From the NCBI RefSeq assembly GCF_020283565.1, contig NC_060060.1, positions 43,214,001-43,278,000 on the forward strand: DNA of 64,000 nucleotides, in the 5' to 3' direction. The notes beneath the pieces were generated by a model. The model was not told the origin of the DNA. It saw only the letters and a program-made list of their open reading frames with translations, and searched no databases. Source of the stretch: Trifolium pratense. Lineage: Eukaryota; Streptophyta; Magnoliopsida; Fabales; Fabaceae. This document shows, piece by piece, positions 34,769 to 46,118 of this stretch. The first letter of the stretch is position 1, and each line of letters begins with the position of its first letter. Both the position numbers and the translations under genes were made by a program.

Positions 34769-37168
34769 ATGAGGTTCGCTTTTTACTTTTAATTTCTAAT
34801 AATTTTTGTTTCTTCACAAAATTTTGGAGTAGTCGCACATATATAGTTTTTGTTTAGCTGATAAATATGTTTCGTTATTGTTGTTTAACTTTTATTAATT
34901 CCCTTGTACTCTGTTTTTGTGTATCTTTGTTTTTCTTTTTTTCTTTTTTTCTTTTTATATTCTGACTCTTTTTTTATATAGAATCTAATTAGGGTTTAGC
35001 ATTTTGGTGGAAGAATATTGGATTTTATTAGGAGCAATGGTTTCATTCATGTAGTTGATTGTTATATTTAATTTTTTATCTTAATATGGTTTGTTGTTAC
35101 ATCGCTAATGATTCCATGTAGCATGTGTTTTAAACCCCCCCCTGCTCTGTATTTATTTGATTTTTTGTTAATTTTATGTGTGTCCTGTTGTCTATTTTAT
35201 GCCTAAACTTACTGGCGATGTCAAATAGCGGTTATAGTGATGTATAATGCTATAGCCAATGAAGAACCAACACTCCTCAAATTAGGGGTGTTATGGTGTC
35301 GGACACAGACATTCGTTGGTGCCTGACACGGCACCGACACTTATTATTACATTGGACTATGTCATTTTCTCAAATTATTATCGGTGTCGACGTGTCAGTG
35401 TACATGTCGTATCTGGTGTCCGTGCTTCATAGGCTATAGCATAGAGGAATTTGAACACATTGTTATTGTTCTGCAATATGCTATTTAGTACAAAGTGTTG
35501 TCAAATAGAGGCTATGGTGGCAATAATGCTGTAGCATAGTGGAGTTTGAACGAACTTCTATTTTCTGCGATTTGTGATTGACAGAAGTCTGCTTACCCCC
35601 GCATAGCACATGCTTAAGTTTAGATTTGTAGACATTATTAGTGTGATGTAAGTGATGGAAGTCTTTTGATGGAGATCATGTAATCATATCACAAGGCTGA
35701 TGCCCATTTTAGACCATGTGGTATTTGTTGAGTATAAATCATGAAAATGTTTTCTTTGGGCCAGAGCTTATGTGACAGATACAATTGTTCATTTTTATTG
35801 ATGAAACATCTATGTTGGACAAATTGATTTTGAGCCAAAGGTTTGAGGAAGTAAATTTATTGGTTCAGTATTAGAATTTTATTTTAATTAACTAGGTTCA
35901 AATTGGTTGAAGCCAATAAAAGATCGTGTTTCCTTTGTTATGACCCTGTGACTTACTAATATGTGCAAAACGTTTATGAAATTGTGTCATGATTTGTTCT
36001 TCTGTCATTGTGGTATTATATGAAGTGGAAATTTTAAATATGTTTGTAGATCTCTAAATTCTTTTGAATTTTATAATACAGCCGCCATCCAACTGTCAAA
36101 TGGGCCCAGAGGTCTGATGAACTGTACATTACAGTTGAGTTACCTGATGCTCAGGATGTGAAGGTCAAACTTGAGCCGGAGGGGAAATTTTACTTCTCGG
36201 CCACTGCTGGTGCAGAGAAGATACCATATGAAATCGACATTGATCTGTTTGACAATATTGACGTTAATGTAAGGGCCACATAGTAAATTTTTTATCAGAA
36301 AATATTGGTATATTAGTTGTTATCTATGAAGCACTGTCACGAACACCGGACACAACACTAATGTGTCGGTGCTACTAGGTTGATATGCTAGTATTTTTCC
36401 TTTCTGTGGTTTGAACCCTGGTGTTTTAACTCTTTCAAACCAGTTGATGGTTATCGGATCGTATCTTTTCCCACTTGACTTGTAATTGATGTGTTAATAT
36501 GTCTTCTCAGAATAGCAAAGTCAGTCCTAGTTCGAGACATATCTGCTACTTGGTGAAAAAGGCCGAGGACAAATGGTGGGACAGATTATTGAAGCAGGGA
36601 GGGAAATCTCCTACCTTTCTTAAAGTTGATTGGGACAAGTGGGTTGATGAAGATGAAGATGATGAGCAAGCTGCCAAACGTTAGTTATTTCAAAAGTATC
36701 TCTGAATTTTACGTTTATTTTTTCATCGATTTGTCTCATTCGCAATTTTGTTTTTCAGCTGGATCTGATATGGACTTCGGTGACATTGACTTTTCTGTAA
36801 GTACTGTGGCTCCATCGATATTTTAATGCCCTATAGCTTTTGCATTCTCTTAACAAATAGTTCACTTTTCATGCAGAAATTGAACATGGGAGGTGGTGGA
36901 GGAGACTTGGATTTTGGTGCTGAAGACGATGACGATGGTAAGTAGATGCTATGTTTTCCAAAATTTTAAGGCTTATATTTTCCTTTGCTTAGTTTACTTT
37001 GCCACGGCTGTAATTGAGTTTTGAGTCCTTGATCTGTTTTTTTTTTTACCAGATGATGAGAGTGATTCAGAAGAGGAGGATACAGAACAAGCATCTTCTG
37101 GCACTGAGCTCGATGCAAAAGACACGGTCGGCGGCAATACAAATGGTGCGCCCGACACTAAAGCATAA
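34769..37168 (+). CDS. HSP90 co-chaperone p23 (CS domain)
   Basis: Exons 34769-34773, 36082-36268, 36511-36679, 36759-36796, 36877-36937, 37053-37168 give 191 aa. The first coding exon is only ATGAG; splicing yields MSRHPTVKWAQRSDELYITVELPD, the canonical p23 start. The CS domain (residues 3-~95) has KWAQ, LYITVEL, GKFYFSA and the WWDRLL / FLKVDWDKWVDEDE signature where p23 contacts the HSP90 N-domain. The C-terminus is the usual disordered acidic tail, preceded by a Gly-rich patch (NMGGGGGDLDFG). p23 stabilises the ATP-bound closed HSP90 and modulates client release in the cytosol/nucleus; plants have two isoforms (p23-1, p23-2) and I cannot assign which. The acidic end is spread over three short exons. 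Confidence 0.92.
35281..35600. repeat. Dispersed repeat (AAGCACGGACAC family) in p23 intron 1
   Basis: Contains GTGTCGGACACAGAC..., CCGACACTTATTATTACATT and GGTGTCCGTGCTTCATAGG, followed by GGCTATAGTGG / CTATTTTCTGCGATTTG words. The same composite order occurs at 40963-41290 in an intron of the MA3 gene, and shorter members at 55070-55186, 36328-36380 and 25335-25420. Confidence 0.6.
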
Positions 37169-38340
37169 AAACTTTGAGATAGCTTTGATCGACTGTGCAA
37201 GGAGAATTATTCTGAAAGCTTTGAGGGGTTAACTGGTTTTTCAGCTTCGAGGGGTTAACTGGTTTTTCGGTGCTGACATGTATGCTTCGTTTTTGGTGTT
37301 TGCCCCTGGAATTTTTTAAGGTGATTGACATATGAGATGCCCCTGAGAATGTTATTTATTTGTTTTTGTTGGAGTCGACAACACATTGGTGAAGATTATT
37401 GATACATTGATATTATCTATTATTCTTAATTACTGTGTGTTGTTAACTATTATTCTATATTTATGTCAAATCAGATAAATCTCAAAATCCTTACTCTGGA
37501 GTTTATATCTCTGATTTTATCTTTCAATTATAACATAGATTTGATAATGATTGATCTAACATAAACAGGCAAAACCCAGATTTGAAGATTACAAATACTT
37601 TTCAAAGTTAAAGAAAGACTGATAGAGATTATGATTATGGGTTATTTATCAACTACTCTTATCTTTGATTTCAAAACAATGTGACACTAACCTCCCAGTC
37701 GAGGTTAAGGGGCTAACGTGCATGTAGATTATATCCCTGATCCTGGTCTCGATGCTATGACCACAAACCACATTTTGACGTATTGTCCGTTTTGGGTGAG
37801 CCATCACAATTTTGTCTTTTGCGAAAGGTGTGTCATTGAGTTGAAGAGTGTAAGTGTTGTTTATAAACTTTCGGAACAAATACTATTCGAAGCATAATCT
37901 GACACTAGATATGCGCACCTCTCTCAACCAAGATTCAAACTTTGTTTCGCCACATCGTAAGAGTCTACTTCATTCCGTTGGACCCAACTATCATTGGTTA
38001 ACTCACCTAATTTTTTTATTTTTTTTTGTGAAACCTGCCTTTTTTTTTATTACCATGATGTTGGTACGAAGTCTTCACTGTCTTTAGTGATAACTAATCT
38101 CCGTCGGGAAACCTGTGGGACACACATGGTGAGTTCTCCACTCCCAGTAGAATTTTCTCTATATACATGAATCAAAATAATCAAAGCCCTTACCACGTGT
38201 TTAAGGGGACGAAAATTCTTACCGCTTCGACCGTTTTGTAACTCACCTAAAATTTTATTAAAAAAATAAATCATAAATGATATGTAACATTCACTTGGTC
38301 TTGATGGTTTTTTCCTATGCCGTCTCTATAGGCAAAACAT
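37169..38340. other. Intergenic after p23, no gene seen
   Basis: p23 3' UTR (a doubled TTCGAGGGGTTAACTGGTTTT word at about 37220-37268) then decayed repeat-like sequence: 37680-38000 and 38090-38240 have mixed composition and tRNA-box-like words (e.g. GGTTAAGGGGC) that hint at old retroelement sequence, but no element can be delimited. Confidence 0.35.
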
Positions 38341-38385
38341 GTAAAGGTGTAGCATTTTAAACGTGACAAACTCATTCAACATTCC

Positions 38386-38395
38386 ATATATATAA
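38386..38395 (+). promoter_or_regulatory. Possible TATA box of the MA3 gene
   Basis: TATATATAAT about 30 bp before a pyrimidine-rich leader (38420-38500) that ends in a splice-donor-like TTAAAG|GTAATT at 38635. Together with an AG just before the start codon at 39968 this suggests a ~1.3-kb intron in the 5' UTR. Inferred only from sequence pattern. Confidence 0.4.
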
Positions 38396-39262
38396 TTTCA
38401 TACCACACATTACATTACAAACTCCTAAAAGCTTGCAACCACCTTTCAAACACTCTTCATTCTCTCTTTGTTTCACTACCAAACAAAAGAGAGAAAGAAA
38501 AAAAAAAAACAAAATAATAACTGTTAGTAATAACTGCCATAACTTCCATGTTAGAAAAATTAAAATCAAAATGTCACATAGTTTCAACCCAAAAAAATTG
38601 GCCACTGCATGATCTCTTTGAAGACATAGTTAAAGGTAATTCTAAATCTTTGTGTTGAATATACGATGTTTTGAAATATTCATTAGTTTTTTATGTGCAT
38701 ATTGGTGTAAATCATTAGTTTTGTTTTTGAAATTGTAGAACCCTATCAACTTTGTCTCTAAAATGAATGAAATTTCAAAGTATCATAAAATTGATAATTC
38801 TCGATTGCATTAGTTTCTTTGAGACAATTTCAGATTTTAGATTGGTTGATTGATCTAAATAAAGGACTAATGTGATAGAGTTATTTCAATTTATGGCTTA
38901 TTTTAAATTTCCTAAGTAGGCGAAGCACAAACACTCATCGAATTAGGCATATCTTGGTGTCAGTGTCCGTGCTTTCACATGTTTGTGTATCTCGGACCTA
39001 ATTGCTAAATGTATCTAAAAAAGTCTCTCATGCCATCTGAACAATTGTATGGAAGGGGATAAAATATGTTTTCTTAAAAAAATATACATTCTTCTTTCTC
39101 TACCAAATTAAATGGTGCATATTAGAGAATTTATAAGATAAAAATACTCTGGTAATTTAAGATCTATTTATACCTAATTTTGTCACGACTCACGACATCA
39201 AGTTGGTTGATGAATTTTCTGGGTTATTGTTTGTTTTTAATTTTTGTAATCCTCACGATTTT

Positions 39263-39417
39263 TTTTTTGGCTTTCACCACCAGTTTAATCTGGTTCGGGG
39301 GTCAGTTCTGGCATCAAGTGGTTCCAGCCCCCTCCCGATCGCAGTTGCGGGGATCGAACCGTGGTCCTCCCTACCAAGTTCAGCGCCAATCACCACTGAA
39401 CCAACTAACGATTGGTT
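39263..39417 (-). mobile_element. tRNA-derived SINE, full length, with target duplication
   Basis: On the minus strand: tRNA-like head with A-box-like GTTGGTTCAGTGGT and B box GGTTCGATCCCC, body ending GAACCAGATTAAACTGGTGG, then a poly(A) tail (T9 at about 39260-39268 on +). Flanked by near-perfect target duplications TAATCCTCACGATTTT (39247) and TAATCCTCATGATTTT (39418). It lies in the presumed 5' UTR intron of the MA3 gene, antisense to it. A 5'-truncated sibling is at 50073-50138. Confidence 0.85.
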
Positions 39418-39499
39418 TAATCCTCATGATTTTGTCTTTAGTTAAAAGACGCCTGATTTGATTGAGGAGAGTGAGTGTTAGGAAACTATCCTAAGCCTT

Positions 39500-39625
39500 G
39501 TTTCTTAAGTAATGTGGAGATTGGAGAGTTTGCTACCCATTTGGGTCCCACAAGGCTCGAGGGATTAGTCTCTGCAGTTGCGCGTAGAGGATATTTGGTT
39601 TACATAAACAAAAACAAAAAAAAAA
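39500..39625 (+). repeat. Fragment of a second SINE family
   Basis: The stretch with GGAGAGTTTGCTACCCATTT, GGGTCCCACAAG and CAGTTGCGCG is the + strand counterpart of the 3' half of the SINE at 51517-51702, ending in an A-rich tail (AAACAAAAACAAAAAAAAAA at about 39606). The head is missing or too diverged to see. Confidence 0.6.
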
Positions 39626-39967
39626 CATTGATGATTTAGGCCTTTGACCCTTTTGTTTATAAAAAAATTTGAATTTATGATTTTGTTATAATAGCACTTA
39701 GTATTCTGGTCAATTTGTTTCATTTCATTTGTGTACATGCAAATTTATGCCTATGTTTGGTAATTTGGTATGATCATTGTATGACAGAAGAAAAATGGAT
39801 CACAATCAATGGAACAATGCAAAAAGAAAAGATTGAATCAGAAAGTTGATTAGAGATTGGAGTCTCTTCTAACATACCATTAAATGAGTATCTGATTTAT
39901 TATGAAGACGATGCTCATTTTTATATGGTTTATGTGAATTTACATTAAAAGTTTTGAGAAAATTGCA

Positions 39968-42900
39968 ATGGATTTCAATGATGGCTATGTATCGAAAGAG
40001 CACCTTGAGCTTCATCGATCTGCTGCCGAAAGTGTTGATCCGGTATCAGTTTCTCCTTTGCAACTTTCTTCTCCAAAGTCACCGAAATCTCCAAGGTCTC
40101 CAAAGGCGCAAGTTAAGGGCAACAATTTAAGTCCAAAAAATAATAAGCAATCACATTCGTCGAAAGATGGACGTCCAAAGAAAGGTGGAGTTTTGTTTTT
40201 TACCGATTGTTTTCATTACAAATTTTCGCTTCTAAATACTTGATAACTTCTTCGAGTAAGTAGCTACCGCAAAATATATGAGATAAGTGATAACTTTACA
40301 TCATAAGTTTCTCAACACTTAGCGTGAATCTATTTCGATATGATCCTATCTTGAATCCGGATTCATTATGATGAATCACAGTTGATTATGATAAATCCCG
40401 CTCATTCTAAGGAATCACCGCATGAATTTAGTGTAATGAGCCCCCTCACTTTGTATAGGAAACCAATTTTCTTTTGTCATTTGATTTATGACTTGAATCT
40501 TGAATTATTTGATGTTTATATATGATATATCAGATTATAATTTCGCTATGTCATTTGTTTTAACTTGAAAATAGGTCAAATGCATTCAGGAATCCTTTAA
40601 GTTTTGCGTTTGTAACACTTATGTCCTTTAAGTTTTTTAGGTAACAGCCAAATCCTTAAAGTTGTTTAGGTAACAAATAGATCTTTTACGTTCTTTAAGT
40701 AACAAATATCATATTTTCATTGGTAATGTAACTTTCGATTCACGATTTGATAGTAGCATGATTGTCATAACTTACATCAGGGTCCATTTTATCCTGCTCT
40801 CATTGTGCAGGTGGCTCTGGAGGTAAAGGAACCTGGGGTGGATTGCTTGATACAGATGACGGAAACTCTGTTGACCCCAATGACCCAAACTATGACAGCA
40901 CTGAGGTAGGCTGTTAACATTTAATCATTATTATAGCAGATTGTATTATAATTGCTTAAATCAGTGTCCTGGTGTCGGACTCGCCTCGGTGTCGGGCGCT
41001 GACATGACATCACAACTTATAATTACTTTAAATTGTATCATTTTTTTATTATCAATGACGACATGTCAGTGCTTGTATCGTGTCTGGTGTCCGTGTCAGT
41101 GTTCGTGCTTCATAGGTTAGTACAAAGTATGGTCAAATAGCGGCTATAACAGTAGAATTTGAACAAACTGCTATTTTATGTGGGCTGCACTCGACGACAC
41201 TGTATCAAATATTTTGCTTTAGAACCATAGTATAGCTGGATTTGAACAAAATGCTATTTACCCCAATCTACGATTGACAACACTAGATCAAAATTTTGGT
41301 GGCTTAATTTGTTAAAATATGGATTTCTTTTGTGATATACTAACACCAGTGCAAGTATATATTGTTTTGTAGGAGTTAGATGATTCAACCGAAAAGAAAA
41401 AGAACATAGCATTGGAAGAGTACAAGAAAAAAGCTACTATAATAGTGGAAGAATACTTTGCAACTGATGATGTTGTTGCAACAATGACTGAACTTAGAGA
41501 AGTTGGAAAACCAGAATACAGCTACTATTTTGTCAAAAAGCTCGTCTCAATGTCGATGGATAGACATGACAAAGAAAAAGAAATGGCTGCAATTCTCTTA
41601 TCTGCACTTTATGCCGATGTAATTCACCCGTCACAAGTTTACAAAGGATTCACCAAACTAGTCGAATCGGCTGATGATTTGATCGTAGATATACCGGACA
41701 CGGTCGATATTCTTGCGCTTTTCATAGCTAGAGCTGTGGTTGACGACATTCTTCCACCAGCATTTTTGAAGAAACAGATAGCAAACTTACCAGATGATTC
41801 TAAAGGAGCTGAGGTCTTAAAGAAAGCTGAGAAAAGCTATTTGACAGCACCTTTACACGCCGAAATCATCGAGCGGCGTTGGGGAGGTAGTAAGAATACA
41901 ACGGTTGATGATGTGAAGGCAAGGATAAACAATTTCTTGAAAGAATATGTAGTAAGTGGTGACAAGAAAGAAGCTTTTAGATGCATTAAGGACTTAAAAG
42001 TTCCTTTCTTCCATCATGAAATAGTGAAAAGAGCTCTTATAATGGCGATGGAAAGGCGACAAGCAGAAACGCCGTTACTAGACTTATTGAAAGAAGCAGC
42101 TGAAGAAGGTTTCATCAACACAAGCCAAATGTCAAAAGGGTTCAGCAGGTTGATTGAAACAGTCGACGATTTATCGCTTGACATACCGAACGCGCGCGGA
42201 ATACTTCAACAACTAATGTCGAAAGCCGCGTCCGAAGGTTGGTTATGTGTTTCATCACTAAAATCACTTACAATTGAGCCTGAAAAGAACACAATACAGG
42301 AAAACGTTGCACGGAGTTTCAAGATGAAAACACAATCCATCATTCAAGAGTACTTTTTATCAGGCGATATATTTGAAGTGAATAGTTGTTTAGAACAAGA
42401 GAACAACAAAAACTGTGGTGAACTAAATGCAATCTTTGTTAAGAAGCTAATAACTTTAGCAATGGATAGAAAGAATCGAGAAAAAGAAATGGCTTCTGTG
42501 TTACTTTCATCGCTTTGTTTTCCACCCGATGACGTTGTGAATGGTTTTGTGATGCTAATTGAATCAGCACATGATACTGCATTAGACAATCCTGTGGTTG
42601 TTGAAGATCTTGCAATGTTTCTAGCAAGATCAGTAGTCGATGAAGTTTTAGCGCCGCAACAACTTGAAGATATAGGAACACAATGTTTAAGTCAAGATTC
42701 AATTGGAAACAAAGTGCTTTTAATGGCTAAGTCATTGCTAAAAGCAAGATTAGCCGGTGAAAGAATCTTGAGATGTTGGGGAGGGGGTGGAAGTAGCAAA
42801 CCAGGATGGGAAATCGAAGATGTTAAAGATATGATCGGAAAATTGTTGGAAGAATATGAATCTGGTGGTGATATAAGAGAAGCTTGTAGATGCATGAAAG

Positions 42901-43196
42901 AGTTAGGAATGCCATTTTTTCATCATGAAGTTGTTAAGAAAAGTTTGGTGAAAATTATTGAAAAGAAAAATGAGAGATTATGGGGTTTACTTAAAGAATG
43001 TTTTGATTCTGGATTAATAACTATGAATCAAATGGTTAAAGGTTTTGGAAGACTTGAAGAAACTCTTGATGATTTAGCTTTGGATGTTCCTGATGCTAAG
43101 AATCAATTTGGATTTTATGTTGAAAAGGCAAAGAATGAAGGATGGTTGGATAGTTCATATTGTTTCAACAATGCTATAGAGAATGGCACATGCTAA
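39968..43196 (+). CDS. MA3-domain translation regulator (MRF / PDCD4-like)
   Basis: Exons 39968-40184, 40811-40905, 41373-43196; 711 aa. The N-terminus is a disordered Ser/Pro stretch (SPKSPKSPRSPK) with GRPKKGGSGGKGTWGG, then four MA3 repeats at about 123-242, 285-405, 417-535 and 587-705. Each begins with a helix such as ATIIVEEYF, RINNFLKEYV, TQSIIQEYF, MIGKLLEEYE, and repeats 2 and 4 share the PFFHHE(I/V)VK motif. MA3 domains bind eIF4A; Arabidopsis MRF1-4, which have this four-repeat layout, associate with ribosomes/eIF4A and modulate translation under energy limitation downstream of TOR. Length and domain order fit that family well; which member is not determinable. The whole MA3 region is in one exon. 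Confidence 0.93.
40963..41290. repeat. Dispersed repeat (AAGCACGGACAC family) in MA3-gene intron 2
   Basis: Same composite as 35281-35600: GGTGTCGGAC, CTGACATGACATC, a middle AT stretch, GACATGTCAGTGC, GTGTTCGTGCTTCATAGG, then GGCTATAAC and CTATTTTATG words. Non-coding; presumably a MITE with degenerate ends plus an adjoining repeat. Confidence 0.6.
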
Positions 43197-44263
43197 GTTT
43201 TGTTGAAATTTTTTTTTGGTTATCTTTGTTTCTAAATTTACACTTAAATTAGATGAAGGCATAAGTTAGCATGATCCATTGATTCATTACTATTTAACTT
43301 GTAGCAAACATGAAATTTATTTACACAATATTGTTTTTTGTTTCATTTTGCTTCTTGGTTTGCCTCTTTTTAATTGGTGCTTACAAGAGTTGAAATTGCT
43401 GCTAGATTAGTTATTTTAATTAATGAATTACAATGTTTAGTTATCCTGTTATATTTCATGAGCGGTCAGTGTCCTCCGTGTTTTGTTATTTATTTGTTGT
43501 CTCGTTGGACGGTTAACCTAGAACCTTGAAAAGCTAGACGACAAGTGAGGGTACCGTCTAAAATTTCCTACAAATCTTATTTCCTTAACTATCTGTTAGT
43601 TATCATAGATCGTTAAGGTACACACATTCTTACCCTTTTCTATCTTGTAACAAAAAAAAACACATTCTTACCCTTTCTCACAATTATATGAAAATCTTTC
43701 TTTTCTTTTCCTTTCCTTTGCTTTTTGTTTTTCTTTTTTATAATTTCCGTAATGTAACTTGTTAGACACACAAAATAAGTTATCTTCTTCCAATCGAATA
43801 TTCTTCATACAAAATAGTCAGGGATCCAACCTCTGATGACTTGCTTAGACACCAAAATCTTAAATCACTTTGTCGACATCTCATCATTTTCTTGCCACGT
43901 AATACAATTTGCGCGACATCATTCATTTTTCTTATGTGGAGCTCTATATTGCATTGTTGTACTACGTCCATATTCATATTTTGTTATTCCTATGGATGGA
44001 TTAGAGAGAGTGAGTCTTTAAGTCTTCAGATTAATCTTCAAGTTGATGTTGAGACAAATTAACGATGACGATGCTCAGACTACCTTTTTGTTAGGACACT
44101 CATTTGAACCATTTTGTTAATTCATTGTAGTATTAAAAGAGACTCTAAGACCGCATTTACCAAATTGTAAAAAGCAATGGATTCAAATGACTTAATCATC
44201 TCTAACCTATTTTAAATCGCCAATTTTACAATTTTGTTTGATAATCCAAATATATGTTCAGCA
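43197..44263. other. Intergenic, no gene seen
   Basis: MA3-gene 3' UTR and AT-rich spacer. The open frames at 43780-44062 overlap on opposite strands and have no domain. Confidence 0.4.
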
Positions 44264-44640
44264 CTAGTTAGGAACCCGTGCAACGCACGGGCGAGGACGA
44301 TTGTATTATCTGATTATATACAACACTTAGACAATTGGTTGTTAATATAGCACAACCATATAAAAAAGACATATAATAATATAATTATTGTTATAGTTAA
44401 AACCTATATCAACAAACAAACAATAACTTAAGAGTATCCAGAAAATAGTTAGATAAATGTCAATTAACATAATACAACTATATTATAAGCAAAAATATAA
44501 TACAAAATTCGTCCTAACATTATTTATAATTTAAATTAATAAAATAGTTAGATAAATGTCAATTGACATAATACAACTATATTATGAGCAAAATATAATG
44601 CAAAATTTGTCCTAACATTATAAACATAATATATATGCAT
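44264..44640 (-). mobile_element. Helitron 3' terminus and adjoining body
   Basis: On the minus strand the sequence ends with a perfect 7-bp-stem hairpin CCCGTGC-GTT-GCACGGG (44275-44291), seven bases, then CTAG followed by T (44267-44263): the canonical Helitron 3' end inserted before T. The body to the right contains a diverged ~100-bp tandem duplication (44443-44540 and 44542-44637, both with AGTTAGATAAATGTCAATT). The 5' TC end was not located, so the right boundary is arbitrary. Confidence 0.55.
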
Positions 44641-44739
44641 AAACATAACCCTTTCGGGACGCCTTCCCTTCAAGTGACCCTAATTCATTTACCTTATCAA
44701 TAGTCTATACTATAGTCTCCCGTGTTATAATAATTGAAC

Positions 44740-44900
44740 AATAAAGAGTGACACAAATTGATTTAGTTGAAATTAGAACAATCCCCGTGGATACGATTTA
44801 TTTTATTACTTAGTAATAGTTTGGTACAATTTTCAAATTATTCATCAAGTTTTGGTGCGGTTGCTGGGAATTGTTGATTAATTACATTGCGTTTAGGATT
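44740..44900 (+). repeat. Athila-like Ty3-gypsy LTR end / leader
   Basis: Sequence CCCCGTGGATACGATTTATT followed by GTACAATTTT and TTTTGGTGCGGTTGCTGGGA resembles the 3' end of Athila/Tat LTRs and the GGCGCCGTTGCCGGGGA region that follows it. The inverted counterpart is at 45590-45670. Confidence 0.5.
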
Positions 44901-44989
44901 TTATTTTATTATTCTCAGTGGAAAAAAAATAGTCATTCTAATTTCTAGTCATTCTATTTTTTTACTGCACACTGCTATTGAGGTATCTT

Positions 44990-45590
44990 CTGGTTGCTTA
45001 TGCTTGGTAAAGCAACAAGATATCTTATTTTCGATTCTCAAATCGAGAAGACCGTGAAGGCAAACAAGAAAAAAGCAAGGTTAACACGGTTAGCTGAGCA
45101 AGAGCTAACTGAATCATCAGCAAAAATTTCTTCAGACAAAGAGTCTTAGTGTGAAGAAGAAGCTATTGTCGCAAAACTAATGCGGGACATATTTCGATGA
45201 GGTTCCAACATGTGAATCTCGTAACTTTTGACATCAAGAATGTGGTTCTCACCCGACTGAGGGATAACCAATTTGATGGTGTGCAATTCGAGATCCTTAG
45301 GAGCATCTCTCCCGTTTTTACAAGACTTGCATGATGTGTCGTCCTGATGGGTTTAGTCAAAGTAAATTTAGGATGATTGGGTTTACTCTGGTTGGTAGAG
45401 AAAAAGATTGGTTGCAGTGCATTCGATCCAAGTGGTACCATTAATATTTGGAAAGAATTAGAAGATGAGTCCTTGTATGAAGTATATGAGCGGTTCAAGT
45501 TATTGTGAGGAAGTGTCCTAATCATGGCTTCGACGACATAGAACAGATGCAGATATTCACCAAAGGTCTGGGAATGCAAACCAAAATTTG
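44990..45590 (+). pseudogene. Ty3-gypsy (Athila-like) gag fragment
   Basis: Read on + in shifting frames: FDSQIEKTVKANKKKARL (about 45030-45085), FDIKNVVL...NQFDGVQFE (45220-45290) and WKELEDESLYEVYERFK (45449-45500), then KCPNHGFDDIEQMQIFTKGLG and MQTK after a frameshift near 45505. The order and the E-D-E-S-x-x-E-x-x-E-R-F signature fit plant gypsy gag. Several stops and frameshifts show it is dead; the long minus-strand frame over it is a shadow. Confidence 0.65.
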
Positions 45591-45680
45591 ATTGATCCCT
45601 CGATACGCTCGCAAGTGCACAAGTACATCATCGTAATAAAAAGAGTATCGCATACAGAAGGACTTGTAAGAAAAGAGGTA
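45590..45680 (-). repeat. Athila-like LTR end, inverted copy
   Basis: GATCCCTCGATACGCTCGCA then AAGTGCACAAGTAC and AAAAGAGTATCGCATAC is the reverse complement of the LTR-end type at 44760-44860. Its position directly after the gag fragment but in inverse orientation implies rearrangement. Confidence 0.45.
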
Positions 45681-46118
45681 TATGATACTAAAATTTATAA
45701 GATTGGCTAAATAGTAATAAGATGAGAATGGTATTGATTTGGTTTGGTTTTTATGAGAAATATCAAGCAAAACAAGGCAAATAAAAAGATATGATTCTAA
45801 TAAAAATCACCCCAGGATCACAAATTTCATCACATGACATTTTAAAACAAATTACAAATAACCACTTGCAATTGTCTCCTCTCGAGTGCAATTAACAGGG
45901 TGCCCTGCGAAAATAAGCTGGAGATCCTCGCATACCCCTAGACGAACGGTAAGCACAATATGCTTGTCGTAGTCTAGAGGGTCAGGACATACATCGACTT
46001 TTCCGTTCGGTGCTTCATTTTCTTGTCCTAAGTTTAACAACAAATACACTATAGCATATGATATAACTTGGTAGTGATTACAATCAACAAATGCATAAGC
46101 TAGAATGCTATGTTACTG

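Noticed and set aside
36499..36684. Frame starting MSSQNSKVSP as a separate small gene
   Set aside because: Its ATG is in the intron; the coding part is exon 3 of p23.
38372..38605. 77-codon hydrophobic minus-strand frame
   Set aside because: It is antisense to a pyrimidine-rich leader of the MA3 gene; composition explains the hydrophobicity.
39320..39410. tRNA gene candidate from the GGTTCGATCCC box
   Set aside because: No cloverleaf can be closed; the box belongs to a SINE with poly(A) tail and target duplication. The same applies at 8718, 51640, 56830 and 56970.
45163..45579. 138-codon minus-strand frame
   Set aside because: Antisense to the recognisable gypsy gag fragment on +; no domain of its own.
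45852..46049. 65-codon minus-strand frame
   Set aside because: No domain; adjacent to LTR debris and probably accidental.
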